Below are positions 1 to 8,016 of a stretch of DNA of 64,000 nucleotides, one piece after another. How positions within the stretch are numbered: the stretch's first letter is position 1; each line of letters opens with the position of its first letter. Below the pieces are notes generated by a model. That model saw nothing but the letters and a program-made list of their open reading frames with translations, was not told the DNA's origin and searched no databases. This DNA is from SZUA-100 sp965248135 (GTDB lineage Bacteria > Pseudomonadota > Alphaproteobacteria > Rhizobiales > Rhizobiaceae): contig CBDFIN010000009.1 in the NCBI GenBank assembly GCA_965248135.1, forward strand, positions 1 to 64,000. The letters run 5' to 3'. The translations under genes were made by a program, and so were the position numbers.

Positions 1-1
1 C

Positions 2-616
2 ATTGTATGTTTGACCGTGTTCTTTGCTCTGTTTCACGAGGTCAGAACCCGCCGGGCACAATTGGCGATTGCCAATGGCGCACCGGTTGGCGCTGTCAGT
101 GGCGGTTTCAGCATGCCAAAAATATTTGCTGGCAACCCGGCAGCGGCAATATTTGCCCTGTTTATCCTTGCGGCAGTGGGCACGGTGGCAATTGGGCAAT
201 TCTATGATCCGGAGCCGGAAAAAGCGGTTCTATTGCAGAAAAAGCGCACTGAGCAACAAAAGAGAATCGATGCACTGCAAGAGCGGCTGAAAGCCAAAAG
301 ACTGCAAAAGCAGTTCAAGGGCCCCGATATTTTTGGCTCCGGTAGTTCGAAGGTTCCTCAACCGCCGAGCAAAGTTGGCTTTGGCAGTGTGTTCAAGCCG
401 GATAATCTTGAAGGTGTTGTCGGTACCGGCAAAAAAGACGATGCCGCACCGAAATCTCCGGGCAAGGGAACTTTTGGCAATGTGTTTGCGCCGACTAATC
501 TGGAAGACGCCGCTGGCAGTGAAAAAGATAAACCGCAGTCGAAGAACCCGGGCAAGGGTACGTTCGGCAACGTTTTTGCGCCGACCAATCTGGAAGAGAC
601 CCCGCCAAAGGAATAA
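2..616 (+). CDS. membrane protein with C-terminal FG(N/S)VF-repeat, 5' end uncertain
   Basis: I do not recognise a family. The frame is open to the window edge, so the gene may start upstream; internal starts are TTG at 11 and ATG at 113. From TTG the protein has 201 residues: a hydrophobic segment at about 45-63, a charged lysine/glutamine-rich stretch likely to be helical at 70-103, then a proline/glycine/lysine-rich tail. The tail carries three copies of an 11-residue unit (FGSVFKPDNLE, then FGNVFAPTNLE twice) at residues 124-134, 155-165 and 185-195, spaced 30-31 residues. The last two copies share a GKGT lead-in. This suggests a membrane-anchored protein with a periplasmic or cytoplasmic linear-motif tail. 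Function unknown. Confidence 0.6.
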   Translation: MVCLTVFFALFHEVRTRRAQLAIANGAPVGAVSGGFSMPKIFAGNPAAAIFALFILAAVGTVAIGQFYDPEPEKAVLLQKKRTEQQKRIDALQERLKAKRLQKQFKGPDIFGSGSSKVPQPPSKVGFGSVFKPDNLEGVVGTGKKDDAAPKSPGKGTFGNVFAPTNLEDAAGSEKDKPQSKNPGKGTFGNVFAPTNLEETPPKE

Positions 617-697
617 GCCGGTGGAATTCGGGCGTTTTGGCTTTGCTGGAAAGCATTGAACCAACGCTGCAACAAGTGACGACATTGCTAGGCTGGT

Positions 698-1285
698 TTA
701 TCGCAGTCCGTCGTCGCCCCTGGCGTCTTTGGCGTCAAGCCCGCCGACACGGGGCAGGGGGCGGCCGCTGTCGGTTACCGCGACGGCAACCATGATCTCA
801 TTGGCGCGCGGCGCGTCATTGACCCGCACCTCCATACCGTCGAAATGCGAACGCACGTAAGCTGCATCCTTGTGGCCAAGCGGGACATCCAAAGGCGCAC
901 CAAGCCCGCCCATTTTTTTCGATGACGGCACCAGTGCGGCACCTTTTTCGACCGCCGCCCGCAGCGGTTTTCCAAGCCGTGGGTGCAAAATTGCGGCGGC
1001 GTGTTCCAACTCACCGTTTTCGCCCACCAGCGCTGCCTTGCCATAACTTTCCACCTCGTGCGGGGTGATCCCGAGTGCGGCTACTGCACGTTCACCCAAC
1101 AGACCGCCTAGCTCCTCGCCAAATTGCATCAGTTCCTCAAGGTCTTGCTGATATTTGCCGGCGAGCGGATTTTCAATCACCGCAATGGCCGCAGCCCGTC
1201 TTGTCGGTGGCAGAATTTCCTGGCCGATCTCCAGCCTTGTGTCTTCAACCACGGTGATCAGTTTGCGAATTTTCATACTGCTCAT
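698..1285 (-). CDS. AA_synth (DUF1185) family protein, copy 1
   Basis: A 195-residue protein of the AA_synth/DUF1185 family (PF06684), whose biochemical role is not established; the amino-acid-synthesis name rests on structural and context guesses. Family landmarks seen are a basic/Pro segment before ENPLAGKY, GKAALVGENGELEHAAAILHP, the VPSSKKMGG segment and the NDAPRANE(I/M) segment near the C terminus. It is the last gene of a six-gene operon, and its ATG overlaps the TGA of the preceding paralogue by 4 nt (ATGA). The two copies are clearly related but diverged, which suggests subunits or two related activities rather than a recent duplication. The operon links it to pyridine-ring catabolism (inference). 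Confidence 0.85.
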   Translation of the reverse strand: MSSMKIRKLITVVEDTRLEIGQEILPPTRRAAAIAVIENPLAGKYQQDLEELMQFGEELGGLLGERAVAALGITPHEVESYGKAALVGENGELEHAAAILHPRLGKPLRAAVEKGAALVPSSKKMGGLGAPLDVPLGHKDAAYVRSHFDGMEVRVNDAPRANEIMVAVAVTDSGRPLPRVGGLDAKDARGDDGLR

Positions 1286-1866
1286 TTCAGTCCATCCTCG
1301 CCCTTGATTTCAGCTGCTTGCAAGCCCCCGGCGCGAGCGTGAACCCGCGGCCCGGTGGTCATCACCAGCGCCACCAGCATTTCGTTGGCCCTTGGCGCAT
1401 CAGTGACGCCGATCTCGAATGCATCGAAATGGGAACGCACATAGGAGGCATTGGCATGGGTGATTGGTATATCGAGCCGGGTGCCGGGACCACCGACCTT
1501 TTTGGTCGATGGCACGATGGCCTTTGAATTGGCCACCACCTCACGCATGGAATAGCCGCCCGGTGCATGCCACAGCGCGCCGTGTTCCAATTCACCTGCC
1601 GCACCGATGATGGCGCCCTTGCCGTAGCCCTCGATTTCGCCGGCACTGGCGCCCATGGCGGCAATCAGATCTTTCGCCATATTGAGGCCGAGCGGTTTCA
1701 TGTCTTCGATAAACGGCGTTATCTCCTCGACATATTTCCCCGCATAAGGATTGTTGATGACGCTCACTACAGCGCCGCGGCGATAGGGCTTTGCGGCGAT
1801 AGGTCCGCCTTCGTGAAAAATATCCTCGATCGATATGATCGATTTTCGAACTATGACTTCAGGCAT
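1282..1866 (-). CDS. AA_synth (DUF1185) family protein, copy 2
   Basis: Second AA_synth/DUF1185 (PF06684) protein, 194 residues from the ATG at 1866. This start is preferred over an upstream in-frame one at 1935 because it overlaps the stop of the upstream UPF0280 gene by 8 nt, typical of translational coupling, and because the homologous copy starts with the same short N terminus. Shared motifs include NNPYAGKY, GKGAIIGAAGELEHGALWH, VPSTKKVGGPG, ASYVRSHFDAFE and TDAPRANE. It is followed directly (4-nt overlap) by its paralogue. The precise reaction is unknown. Tandem AA_synth genes next to molybdenum hydroxylase genes suggest a late hydrolytic or lyase step or a chaperone-like role, which the sequence cannot settle. 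Confidence 0.85.
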   Translation of the reverse strand: MPEVIVRKSIISIEDIFHEGGPIAAKPYRRGAVVSVINNPYAGKYVEEITPFIEDMKPLGLNMAKDLIAAMGASAGEIEGYGKGAIIGAAGELEHGALWHAPGGYSMREVVANSKAIVPSTKKVGGPGTRLDIPITHANASYVRSHFDAFEIGVTDAPRANEMLVALVMTTGPRVHARAGGLQAAEIKGEDGLK

Positions 1867-2791
1867 GGGCGGTCTCGCAAGGTTGGACAATTGCAGTGAT
1901 ATTGCGTTGGCGGGCTGGTTGGCGCGGCCAGCCAAAAATACGCTCGTTACCGTCGAGCGACAAGAATGAAGCTTCGATTATTTGTGTCCGGCAAAGGTGG
2001 CGGGCCAGCGCTGCGCCGTTTTCAAGAGCAACTGCAACATCCTCACGGGTTAAAGCACTAACGGAGGTTGTTACCAGCTGTTCACCCAGATCACTGTCTG
2101 GCGAAAGCCGGTTTGCCGGCGTGCGGCCAATGGCTGGGTGGCCGGGAAGATCGACCGCATTGGCGATGATTGTCGCCGCCGCATCTGCGCTTGCAGCAGT
2201 TTCGGCAAAAACAGTTACCGCATCGGCGATACCGAGCGAATGACTGCGGCCATGGCGGCCACTGGTGGCGATGCCGCCAATTGTGCTGCCGCTGACGATT
2301 GTTGCCATGGTAACAATATCGCCAGTGCGCGGGTCGGCGACAACACCCACGCGAAAACTCTCACCACTTAGCGGCCTCAGCCACAGGGCGATATCACCGC
2401 CATTATTGACAAAGATTCTCTGGCATTGCGTGCCCTCACACATGGTCGCCAGCATTTCATCTGCCACCGCCCCGGCGACGGCAGCCATCGGCGTAATGAA
2501 GTTGCTCTTGTGTTCCAATGCTGCACGATGCATCGTCCGCGCTATGCGGCCATTAGGGCTAGCGCTGTTGGCATTTATGGCAGACCTGAGCAGCGGCAGT
2601 TCCTCAACCAGCTCCTCCAGAATGGTCTGAAAACGCATTGTCGCCTTTCGATAGGCTTTGGCAACTTCCGCCGGCGTTCCAAAGGCGCCGATAATCAAGT
2701 CAATCGGACCGTGGTTCAGGTGCAGGCGTTTTTGGTCTTGCATCAATGTGACCAGCGGTGCGGATTGCGGTGATCGTTGGGGCGCGGTCAT
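1859..2791 (-). CDS. UPF0280 family (ApbE-like) protein
   Basis: A 310-residue protein of the UPF0280 family, distantly related in fold to ApbE flavin transferases. Visible features are an N-terminal TLMQDQKRLHLNHGPIDLI segment, the central SNFITPMAAVAGAVADEM motif, FVNNGGDIAL (matching the NxGGD core of ApbE-like proteins) and a TSGRHGRSHSLGIADAVTV segment near residue 190. ApbE enzymes attach FMN covalently to Thr/Ser of client proteins. Whether UPF0280 members do so is not established. It lies between the 6-hydroxynicotinate-reductase-like gene (4-nt overlap upstream) and the AA_synth genes (8-nt overlap downstream), making the reductase an obvious candidate partner (inference). Confidence 0.85.
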   Translation of the reverse strand: MTAPQRSPQSAPLVTLMQDQKRLHLNHGPIDLIIGAFGTPAEVAKAYRKATMRFQTILEELVEELPLLRSAINANSASPNGRIARTMHRAALEHKSNFITPMAAVAGAVADEMLATMCEGTQCQRIFVNNGGDIALWLRPLSGESFRVGVVADPRTGDIVTMATIVSGSTIGGIATSGRHGRSHSLGIADAVTVFAETAASADAAATIIANAVDLPGHPAIGRTPANRLSPDSDLGEQLVTTSVSALTREDVAVALENGAALARHLCRTQIIEASFLSLDGNERIFGWPRQPARQRNITAIVQPCETAHA

Positions 2792-4311
2792 TTGTGCCCC
2801 GTTCTATCATTCCAGCTATAATTTTGGGGCCTTGTCGGCCAGGCCTTGTGGTCTTTGTGGCCGGTCTTTTTTTGTCCGGCGATGAGATGGTCCTGTTGCA
2901 GGCCGGTCTCGCCCTCAAGCGCCTGTTGCAGCGGCAGCACGTGGCTCATGTGGCCGCCGAGCGCCTGATAATCCTCGCGCCGCATGGTAAATTCAATCGG
3001 CGCGACCAGCGCCGGGGTCGGCACATAACCAAAAGCATTTTCCGGCATTACTGCGACATCGGCCATGACGGTTATGCCGCCGCCGGGCCACACATAGGCG
3101 GGTGCGCCACCGCAAGAAACATGGGTTAACGCCTGCCTTACCGAACGGGTCAGACCAACGGGATTTTCGGTCACTCCAGAACGTAGAGACCCGCCGGCAC
3201 CACCCATAAACAACACCGAGCACAGCGCCGGTTCGCAGTTCTCGTCAATGCGCGAGACCGACTGCATCAGCCGTTCCGGCATCTCCATTTCGACAGGTTT
3301 TAGATCTTTATCGAGTTCGTAATAGGCAAATTGCTCACCTGTGGTCGACACCATCAAAAGCGACTGCCCGGGTTTGGCTATCTCCGGTTTGAAGTCGCCC
3401 AGTATTTTCAGCGGTTTGTCAATATCGGTGCCGCCCCAGCCGGTGCCCGGTTCGGCCACCTGGAAGTAGCGGCCGGGGGTGGAACGGCGGCCAAGGATTT
3501 TGATACCGGAAGCAGGCCAGCCAATCACCTTACCGGCCTGATGCTCGGACATCACCCCGGTAATGTGATCATCAACCACCACGACCTCGTCGACCAGCCC
3601 TTGCCATTGTGAAGCGAACATGCCGATGGTGGCTGAACCACAACCGACGCGCATGCGCTGTTCGCGTTTGCCGTTGACAACAGGCGGAAAACCGGCGCGT
3701 ATTTCAACAGTGGCGCCATCATCGATGGTAAGTTCTACCTGTTTACCATTGCAAAGGTCCATTAGTGTCTTGCAGGTAACGCGGCCTTCTTTCTTGCCGC
3801 CACCGGTAAGGTGATGAACGCCACCCAGGGACAGCATTTGTGAGCCATATTCACCGGTTGTCACATGGCCGACCGGTTCGCCTTCAGCCCGCACCAAATT
3901 GCGCTCGGGGCCGAGATGCCGGTCGGTGTCGATTTTTACCTTGGCACCACAATAGGAAAATATCCCTTCGGTAACGACGGTGATCATGTCAACGTCCTCG
4001 ACCGTGTTCGAAACTATAAAGGGTGCGGGCTTATAGTCGGGATAGGTGGTGCCCGCGCCAATGGCGGTAATGAAACTCTCATCCGGGTTGATGAGGCCGC
4101 CATCCCAGTCCGGTTCGCGATCGAGAAACGGTACAAGGCGTCCGCCGGCCTGTTCGGTGCGCTCAATGATGATAAGCGGATCGACGCGCAAAAGATGACC
4201 GCCCTCATTGGCATAGCGATCGCATGCGCCGGCCCGGCCTTCGGCGATAAAGCACATCACCGGACAGGCGTCGCAGCGAATTTTTTCCGGTTTTGCCGGT
4301 GCTTTGTTCAT
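2788..4311 (-). CDS. 6-hydroxynicotinate reductase-like iron-sulfur protein
   Basis: A 507-residue protein matching sequences annotated as 6-hydroxynicotinate reductase, the enzyme that in Eubacterium barkeri reduces 6-hydroxynicotinate to 1,4,5,6-tetrahydro-6-oxonicotinate with ferredoxin. The N terminus has a cysteine cluster C13-x2-C16-x3-C20-x9-C30, plausible for an Fe-S cluster. Downstream are glycine-rich segments near 153-172 and 365-385 and a DDGAT motif at 197-201. It overlaps the molybdenum hydroxylase gene by 4 nt upstream and the UPF0280 gene by 4 nt downstream. The last 35 residues are polar and look poorly conserved. The annotation is from remembered family resemblance plus context; the enamidase at 18717-19883 supports it. 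Substrate not proven. Confidence 0.75.
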   Translation of the reverse strand: MNKAPAKPEKIRCDACPVMCFIAEGRAGACDRYANEGGHLLRVDPLIIIERTEQAGGRLVPFLDREPDWDGGLINPDESFITAIGAGTTYPDYKPAPFIVSNTVEDVDMITVVTEGIFSYCGAKVKIDTDRHLGPERNLVRAEGEPVGHVTTGEYGSQMLSLGGVHHLTGGGKKEGRVTCKTLMDLCNGKQVELTIDDGATVEIRAGFPPVVNGKREQRMRVGCGSATIGMFASQWQGLVDEVVVVDDHITGVMSEHQAGKVIGWPASGIKILGRRSTPGRYFQVAEPGTGWGGTDIDKPLKILGDFKPEIAKPGQSLLMVSTTGEQFAYYELDKDLKPVEMEMPERLMQSVSRIDENCEPALCSVLFMGGAGGSLRSGVTENPVGLTRSVRQALTHVSCGGAPAYVWPGGGITVMADVAVMPENAFGYVPTPALVAPIEFTMRREDYQALGGHMSHVLPLQQALEGETGLQQDHLIAGQKKTGHKDHKAWPTRPQNYSWNDRTGHK

Positions 4312-7064
4312 TGGTCATTCTCCGCTTGACGTATTGCAGCGTAAACCCTAGCAGGCGTCGCCGGTAAATGGCGTACCGTCGCGCCGGTGGCATCGCGAAT
4401 GGCGTTGAGGATCGCCGGCGCGGTCGGGATCAGCACATGTTCACCCAGCCCCTTGGCACCGTAAGGGCCCTCGCCATCTTCGACCTCAATGATAATACTG
4501 TCGATCTTCGGCATGTCACCGATGGTGGGTATGAGATAGTCGTGTAGATTTTCAGTGACGCCAGGCAGGTATTCTTCCATCAGGGCCAGGCCGATGCCTT
4601 GCGCCACACCCCCTTCGATCTGCCCTTCCACCAGTTTTGGATTAATCGCCCTGCCGACATCATGGGCGGCGGTGAGGCGGTCGAGCTTGACCGTGCCGAG
4701 ACCCCTATCGACCGTCAATTCAACCAGTTGAGCGCCATAGCCATAGACCGCATAGGGGCTGCCCTGACCGCGCATGTCCAGCGCGGTGGTGGGTGGATCA
4801 TAGGTTTCCTCACCGACAAAAACATAACCCTGGTGATCCGCCGGCATTGCAGAAGTGTCGATCTGGCGACGCGTTTGGCCATCTCGCAACAAGATAACAC
4901 CCTCGCTGACAACAATTTCAGCCGTATCCGACACATTGGCCTGGCGCAAAATCTTCCGGCGTAAAGCACGACCGGTGAGTTTGGCCGCGTTGCCGGAAAT
5001 GAAAGTCTGGCGCGAAGCGGAAGTTTTGCCTGCATCAGGCGTGTGGTCGGTATCGCCACCGGCAAGCGCCATGTCGAGCACCGCAACGCCCAACGCATCG
5101 GCAGCGATCTGGGCAATAACCGTGTTGGCACCCTGGCCGATATCCATCGCTCCTTGATGCAGCACAATCAGCCCGTCGGCCCGGATGCCGATCTTGATGG
5201 TCGACGGGTTGGGCAGTGAGGTGTTGCCACATCCGTACCAACAGGCGCCGATGCCGACGCCTCTTTTTAGTTGCTTATTTGTCGAATCTTCATTGAATTT
5301 GGCCGCGCCCTCTTTGGCCCGCTGCCATGCCGGTTTTAACGCTTCAAGGCACTGGCTGATGCCGACGCCCTGATCAAAAATCTGCCCGGTGACCGTCGGC
5401 TGGCCGTTTTGCAGCGCGTTGCGCAGGCGGAATTCGAGACGGTCTATGCCTGCTTTATCGGCCAGTTCGTCAAAAGCGCATTCCTGGGCAATCGCCGCCT
5501 GAGGCACGCCAAAGCCACGAAAGGCACCCGAAGGCGGGCAACTGGTATGCACAGCCAGGCTTTTGGCATGGTAGTTATCGATAAAGTAAGGCCCGCAGGC
5601 GTGGATTGGCACCCGGTTTGCCACTGTCGGCCCCCAACTGGCATAGGCGCCGGTGTTGAAAACACCATCGAAGTCAAACCCGGTAATTACGCCTTTTTCG
5701 TCACAGCCAACCCGCAGGCTGATTTCTGACGGGTGGCGTTTGGTGGTCGAACGCATCGATTCACCACGGCTATAGGCAATCACTGCGGGTCTATCTAGAT
5801 TCCAGGCAACAAGCGCGATGTAGGGTTGAAAGGAGAGATCGAGCTTGGAGCCAAATCCGCCGCCACAAGCGGAAGGCAGAATTCTTATCCGGTTTTCCGC
5901 AAGCCCCATAATTTCGGCCACCGCCTGGCGATCCATATACGGGGCCTGGGTGCCGCCATGGATTTCCAGTCGATCATCCTTGCGCACGGCATGACCGGCC
6001 TCCGGCTCGATATAGGCATGTTCGACAAAAGGGGTTGAGATTTGGATTTCAACCGCATGGGTTGCCTCTTCAATGCCGCGTTCAGCATTGCCGCGCTCGA
6101 CCAGGCCACCGATGAGGATGTTGTTATCGCGGTCCTTATGCAATTGCGGTGCGCCATCGGCCAGCGCGTCACACGGCGTCAGCACCTCATCAAGCTGGTG
6201 CCAGGTGATGGGAAACTCCGTCAGATCGAGACCGGTTATCGCATCGATTTCCAAGGCGATCACAGCAACAGCCTCACCGCGGAAGCGCGCCTTATTTTCC
6301 GCCAATGCCGGTTGGTCGACAAAAGGCGGGATAACGCCGAAGCGATTTTTGCCCGGAATATCGCTGGCCGTATAAATGGCTAGAACACCAGGATTGGCAG
6401 CGATGTAGGCATCGAGATCGCCAATTTCGAATGAGGCGTGATGATGGGGCGAGCGCAGCACCCGCACCGCGACGGCGTTTTGTGGCACTGTATCAGCGCC
6501 AAATAGATCGGTGCCTGCGACCTTTTCAAAGCCATCAAGCCGATTGATCGAACTGCCGATTGCCTTGCCCGCCGGCGGGTCCTCCGGCTCAGTGGCAAAA
6601 GTGGAAACGGCCAATATCGCATCGACAATCTTGGCATAACCGGTACAGCGGCACAGCACGCCCGAAAGCGCGGCCTCTACGTCATTTCTTGTTGGCTCGG
6701 GTTTGCGGTCAAGCAGGCTGGCCGCACTCATCAGCATGCCGGGTGTGCAGATGCCGCATTGGGCCGCGCCGTGTTGCAGAAAACACTGCTGCAGCCGGGT
6801 GATATTGTCGCCGGCGGCCAGTCCTTCGACAGTGGTAACCGGCAAGTTGGCCACCTGGGCAACCGGCGTTAAACAGGCGCAGGCCTGTTCACCGTCGATG
6901 ATGACGGTGCAAGCGCCACAGTCTCCCGCATCGCAACCGGATTTGGTGCCGGTCAAATTAAGCTCGCGGCGCAACACGGTGGAAAGCCGCTCGGCGGGAT
7001 GCGCATTGACCTTGACATCCTCGCCATTGAGCAAAAACCGGATGGGATTTTCCGCTGCATTCAT
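4308..7064 (-). CDS. molybdenum hydroxylase, fused [2Fe-2S] and molybdopterin subunits (xanthine dehydrogenase family)
   Basis: A 918-residue fusion. Residues 1-160 form the two-cluster ferredoxin domain: C44, C49, C52 and C64 for the plant-type cluster, and C103, C106, C138 and C140 for the second. Residues about 170-915 are the aldehyde/xanthine oxidase-type molybdopterin domains, with EHAYIEPEAG, GGGFGSKLD, AFRGFGVPQ and the terminal GAKGLGEH motif holding the expected catalytic glutamate. The domain order resembles E. coli XdhD rather than a split XdhA/XdhB. The FAD subunit gene lies directly upstream (TGATG, 1-nt overlap). A likely role is hydroxylation of an N-heterocycle such as nicotinate at C6, but xanthine-like substrates cannot be excluded from sequence. 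Confidence 0.88.
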   Translation of the reverse strand: MNAAENPIRFLLNGEDVKVNAHPAERLSTVLRRELNLTGTKSGCDAGDCGACTVIIDGEQACACLTPVAQVANLPVTTVEGLAAGDNITRLQQCFLQHGAAQCGICTPGMLMSAASLLDRKPEPTRNDVEAALSGVLCRCTGYAKIVDAILAVSTFATEPEDPPAGKAIGSSINRLDGFEKVAGTDLFGADTVPQNAVAVRVLRSPHHHASFEIGDLDAYIAANPGVLAIYTASDIPGKNRFGVIPPFVDQPALAENKARFRGEAVAVIALEIDAITGLDLTEFPITWHQLDEVLTPCDALADGAPQLHKDRDNNILIGGLVERGNAERGIEEATHAVEIQISTPFVEHAYIEPEAGHAVRKDDRLEIHGGTQAPYMDRQAVAEIMGLAENRIRILPSACGGGFGSKLDLSFQPYIALVAWNLDRPAVIAYSRGESMRSTTKRHPSEISLRVGCDEKGVITGFDFDGVFNTGAYASWGPTVANRVPIHACGPYFIDNYHAKSLAVHTSCPPSGAFRGFGVPQAAIAQECAFDELADKAGIDRLEFRLRNALQNGQPTVTGQIFDQGVGISQCLEALKPAWQRAKEGAAKFNEDSTNKQLKRGVGIGACWYGCGNTSLPNPSTIKIGIRADGLIVLHQGAMDIGQGANTVIAQIAADALGVAVLDMALAGGDTDHTPDAGKTSASRQTFISGNAAKLTGRALRRKILRQANVSDTAEIVVSEGVILLRDGQTRRQIDTSAMPADHQGYVFVGEETYDPPTTALDMRGQGSPYAVYGYGAQLVELTVDRGLGTVKLDRLTAAHDVGRAINPKLVEGQIEGGVAQGIGLALMEEYLPGVTENLHDYLIPTIGDMPKIDSIIIEVEDGEGPYGAKGLGEHVLIPTAPAILNAIRDATGATVRHLPATPARVYAAIRQAENDQ

Positions 7065-7903
7065 CAGCTATTCTCCACGCAGGCGATGAGTGCGCGACGG
7101 CTGGTTTCTTCTGCCGCCCAAAGGCGATATTCAGCCGGGGCGCGAATATCATCTATCGGCGCAAGACCTTTAAAATGCGCCGGCTGCACAAGACCCGACA
7201 GAGCTTGGTCGCAAGGCTGCCCAATCAGCGCATTTTCGAGCGCCGGCAGTCTTTGGGCAACAGCACTGCAAGCGCCAACGGCAATGGCCGCATCCATTAC
7301 CTCACCATTGGGCCCTTTCAACAAACGTGCGGCGGTCATCACCATGGAAATTACCAGATAGCGGCGGGTTCCAAGTTTGATGAATTGGGAGATCCCCGTG
7401 GTGGCGGTGCGCGGCAGCAAAATCGCAGTCAGCAATTCGTTTTTGCCAAGCGCAGTGCTGCGATTACCGCAAATAAAATCCGCCAAGGGCAGGGTGCGGA
7501 TACCGTTCTTGCTGGCAAGCTCCACTGCCGCTGCGACCACCAGTAAAGCAGGAACGCCATCGGCGGCGGGTGAGGCATTGCACAAATTACCGCCTATGGT
7601 GGCGCGGTTCTGAATCTGGCGAGAACCGACTTCTCGCGCTGCCTGTTGCAATGCGCAAAATGCTGGCGGCAAAGGCAAAGTTGCTATGTCGGTCCAATTT
7701 GTCAGCGACCCGATGCGCCAATGATCCGTCTTTTCGGTGACGCCCCGCAAAGAGCTGATGGCGGTGATGTCGAGGATATCGGTTCGCGGGGTGTTTTCAC
7801 CCAGCGCCGGGTAATAATCGGTGCCGCCGGCCAACACTTCCCAATCACCCTTGTCCAGCAGATCGAAGGCGTGAGAAAGCTCCGCCGGCCTTGCATATTG
7901 CAT
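7064..7903 (-). CDS. FAD-binding subunit of molybdenum hydroxylase
   Basis: A 279-residue protein of the CO dehydrogenase/xanthine dehydrogenase FAD subunit family, of usual length. FAD-binding landmarks are AGGTDYYP near residue 25 and TIGGNLCNASPAAD near 100, followed by the C-terminal domain. It would pass electrons from the Fe-S clusters of the fused molybdoprotein encoded immediately downstream to an acceptor. It is the first gene of the six-gene operon, and the start lies 17 nt downstream of an imperfect palindrome overlapping a plausible sigma-70 promoter. No molybdenum cofactor insertion factor (XdhC/CoxF) gene is visible in the operon. Confidence 0.9.
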   Translation of the reverse strand: MQYARPAELSHAFDLLDKGDWEVLAGGTDYYPALGENTPRTDILDITAISSLRGVTEKTDHWRIGSLTNWTDIATLPLPPAFCALQQAAREVGSRQIQNRATIGGNLCNASPAADGVPALLVVAAAVELASKNGIRTLPLADFICGNRSTALGKNELLTAILLPRTATTGISQFIKLGTRRYLVISMVMTAARLLKGPNGEVMDAAIAVGACSAVAQRLPALENALIGQPCDQALSGLVQPAHFKGLAPIDDIRAPAEYRLWAAEETSRRALIACVENS

Positions 7904-7919
7904 CGTTTCATCACCAAAT

Positions 7920-7937
7920 TTGTTTGTACACCAACAA
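7920..7937. promoter_or_regulatory. candidate operator palindrome upstream of molybdenum hydroxylase operon
   Basis: TTGTTTGTACACCAACAA matches its own reverse complement at 14 of 18 positions. It overlaps the -10 element of the inferred minus-strand promoter and lies between the start codons of the divergent hydroxylase operon and BKACE gene. This position suits a repressor. No regulator gene is adjacent; the MarR gene at 19986 is one candidate by pathway logic only. Confidence 0.35.
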
Positions 7938-7961
7938 TATTACCTGCTAGCTTTTTGTCAA
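7934..7961 (-). promoter_or_regulatory. putative sigma-70 promoter of the six-gene hydroxylase operon
   Basis: Read on the minus strand, TTGACA (7961-7956) is followed after 16 nt by TATTGT (7939-7934), about 30 nt upstream of the FAD-subunit start codon. The -35 is a perfect consensus and the -10 moderate. Only sequence resemblance supports it. Confidence 0.4.
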
Positions 7962-8016
7962 TACGACCTGATATTCTCTACGCAACGTATTTTATTGAAC
8001 GTGCAAGGGAAGAAAA

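Noticed and set aside
230..685. 151-residue minus-strand reading frame opposite the repeat protein
   Set aside because: It is the shadow of the repeat-containing gene, with no signal peptide, motif or plausible start site of its own.
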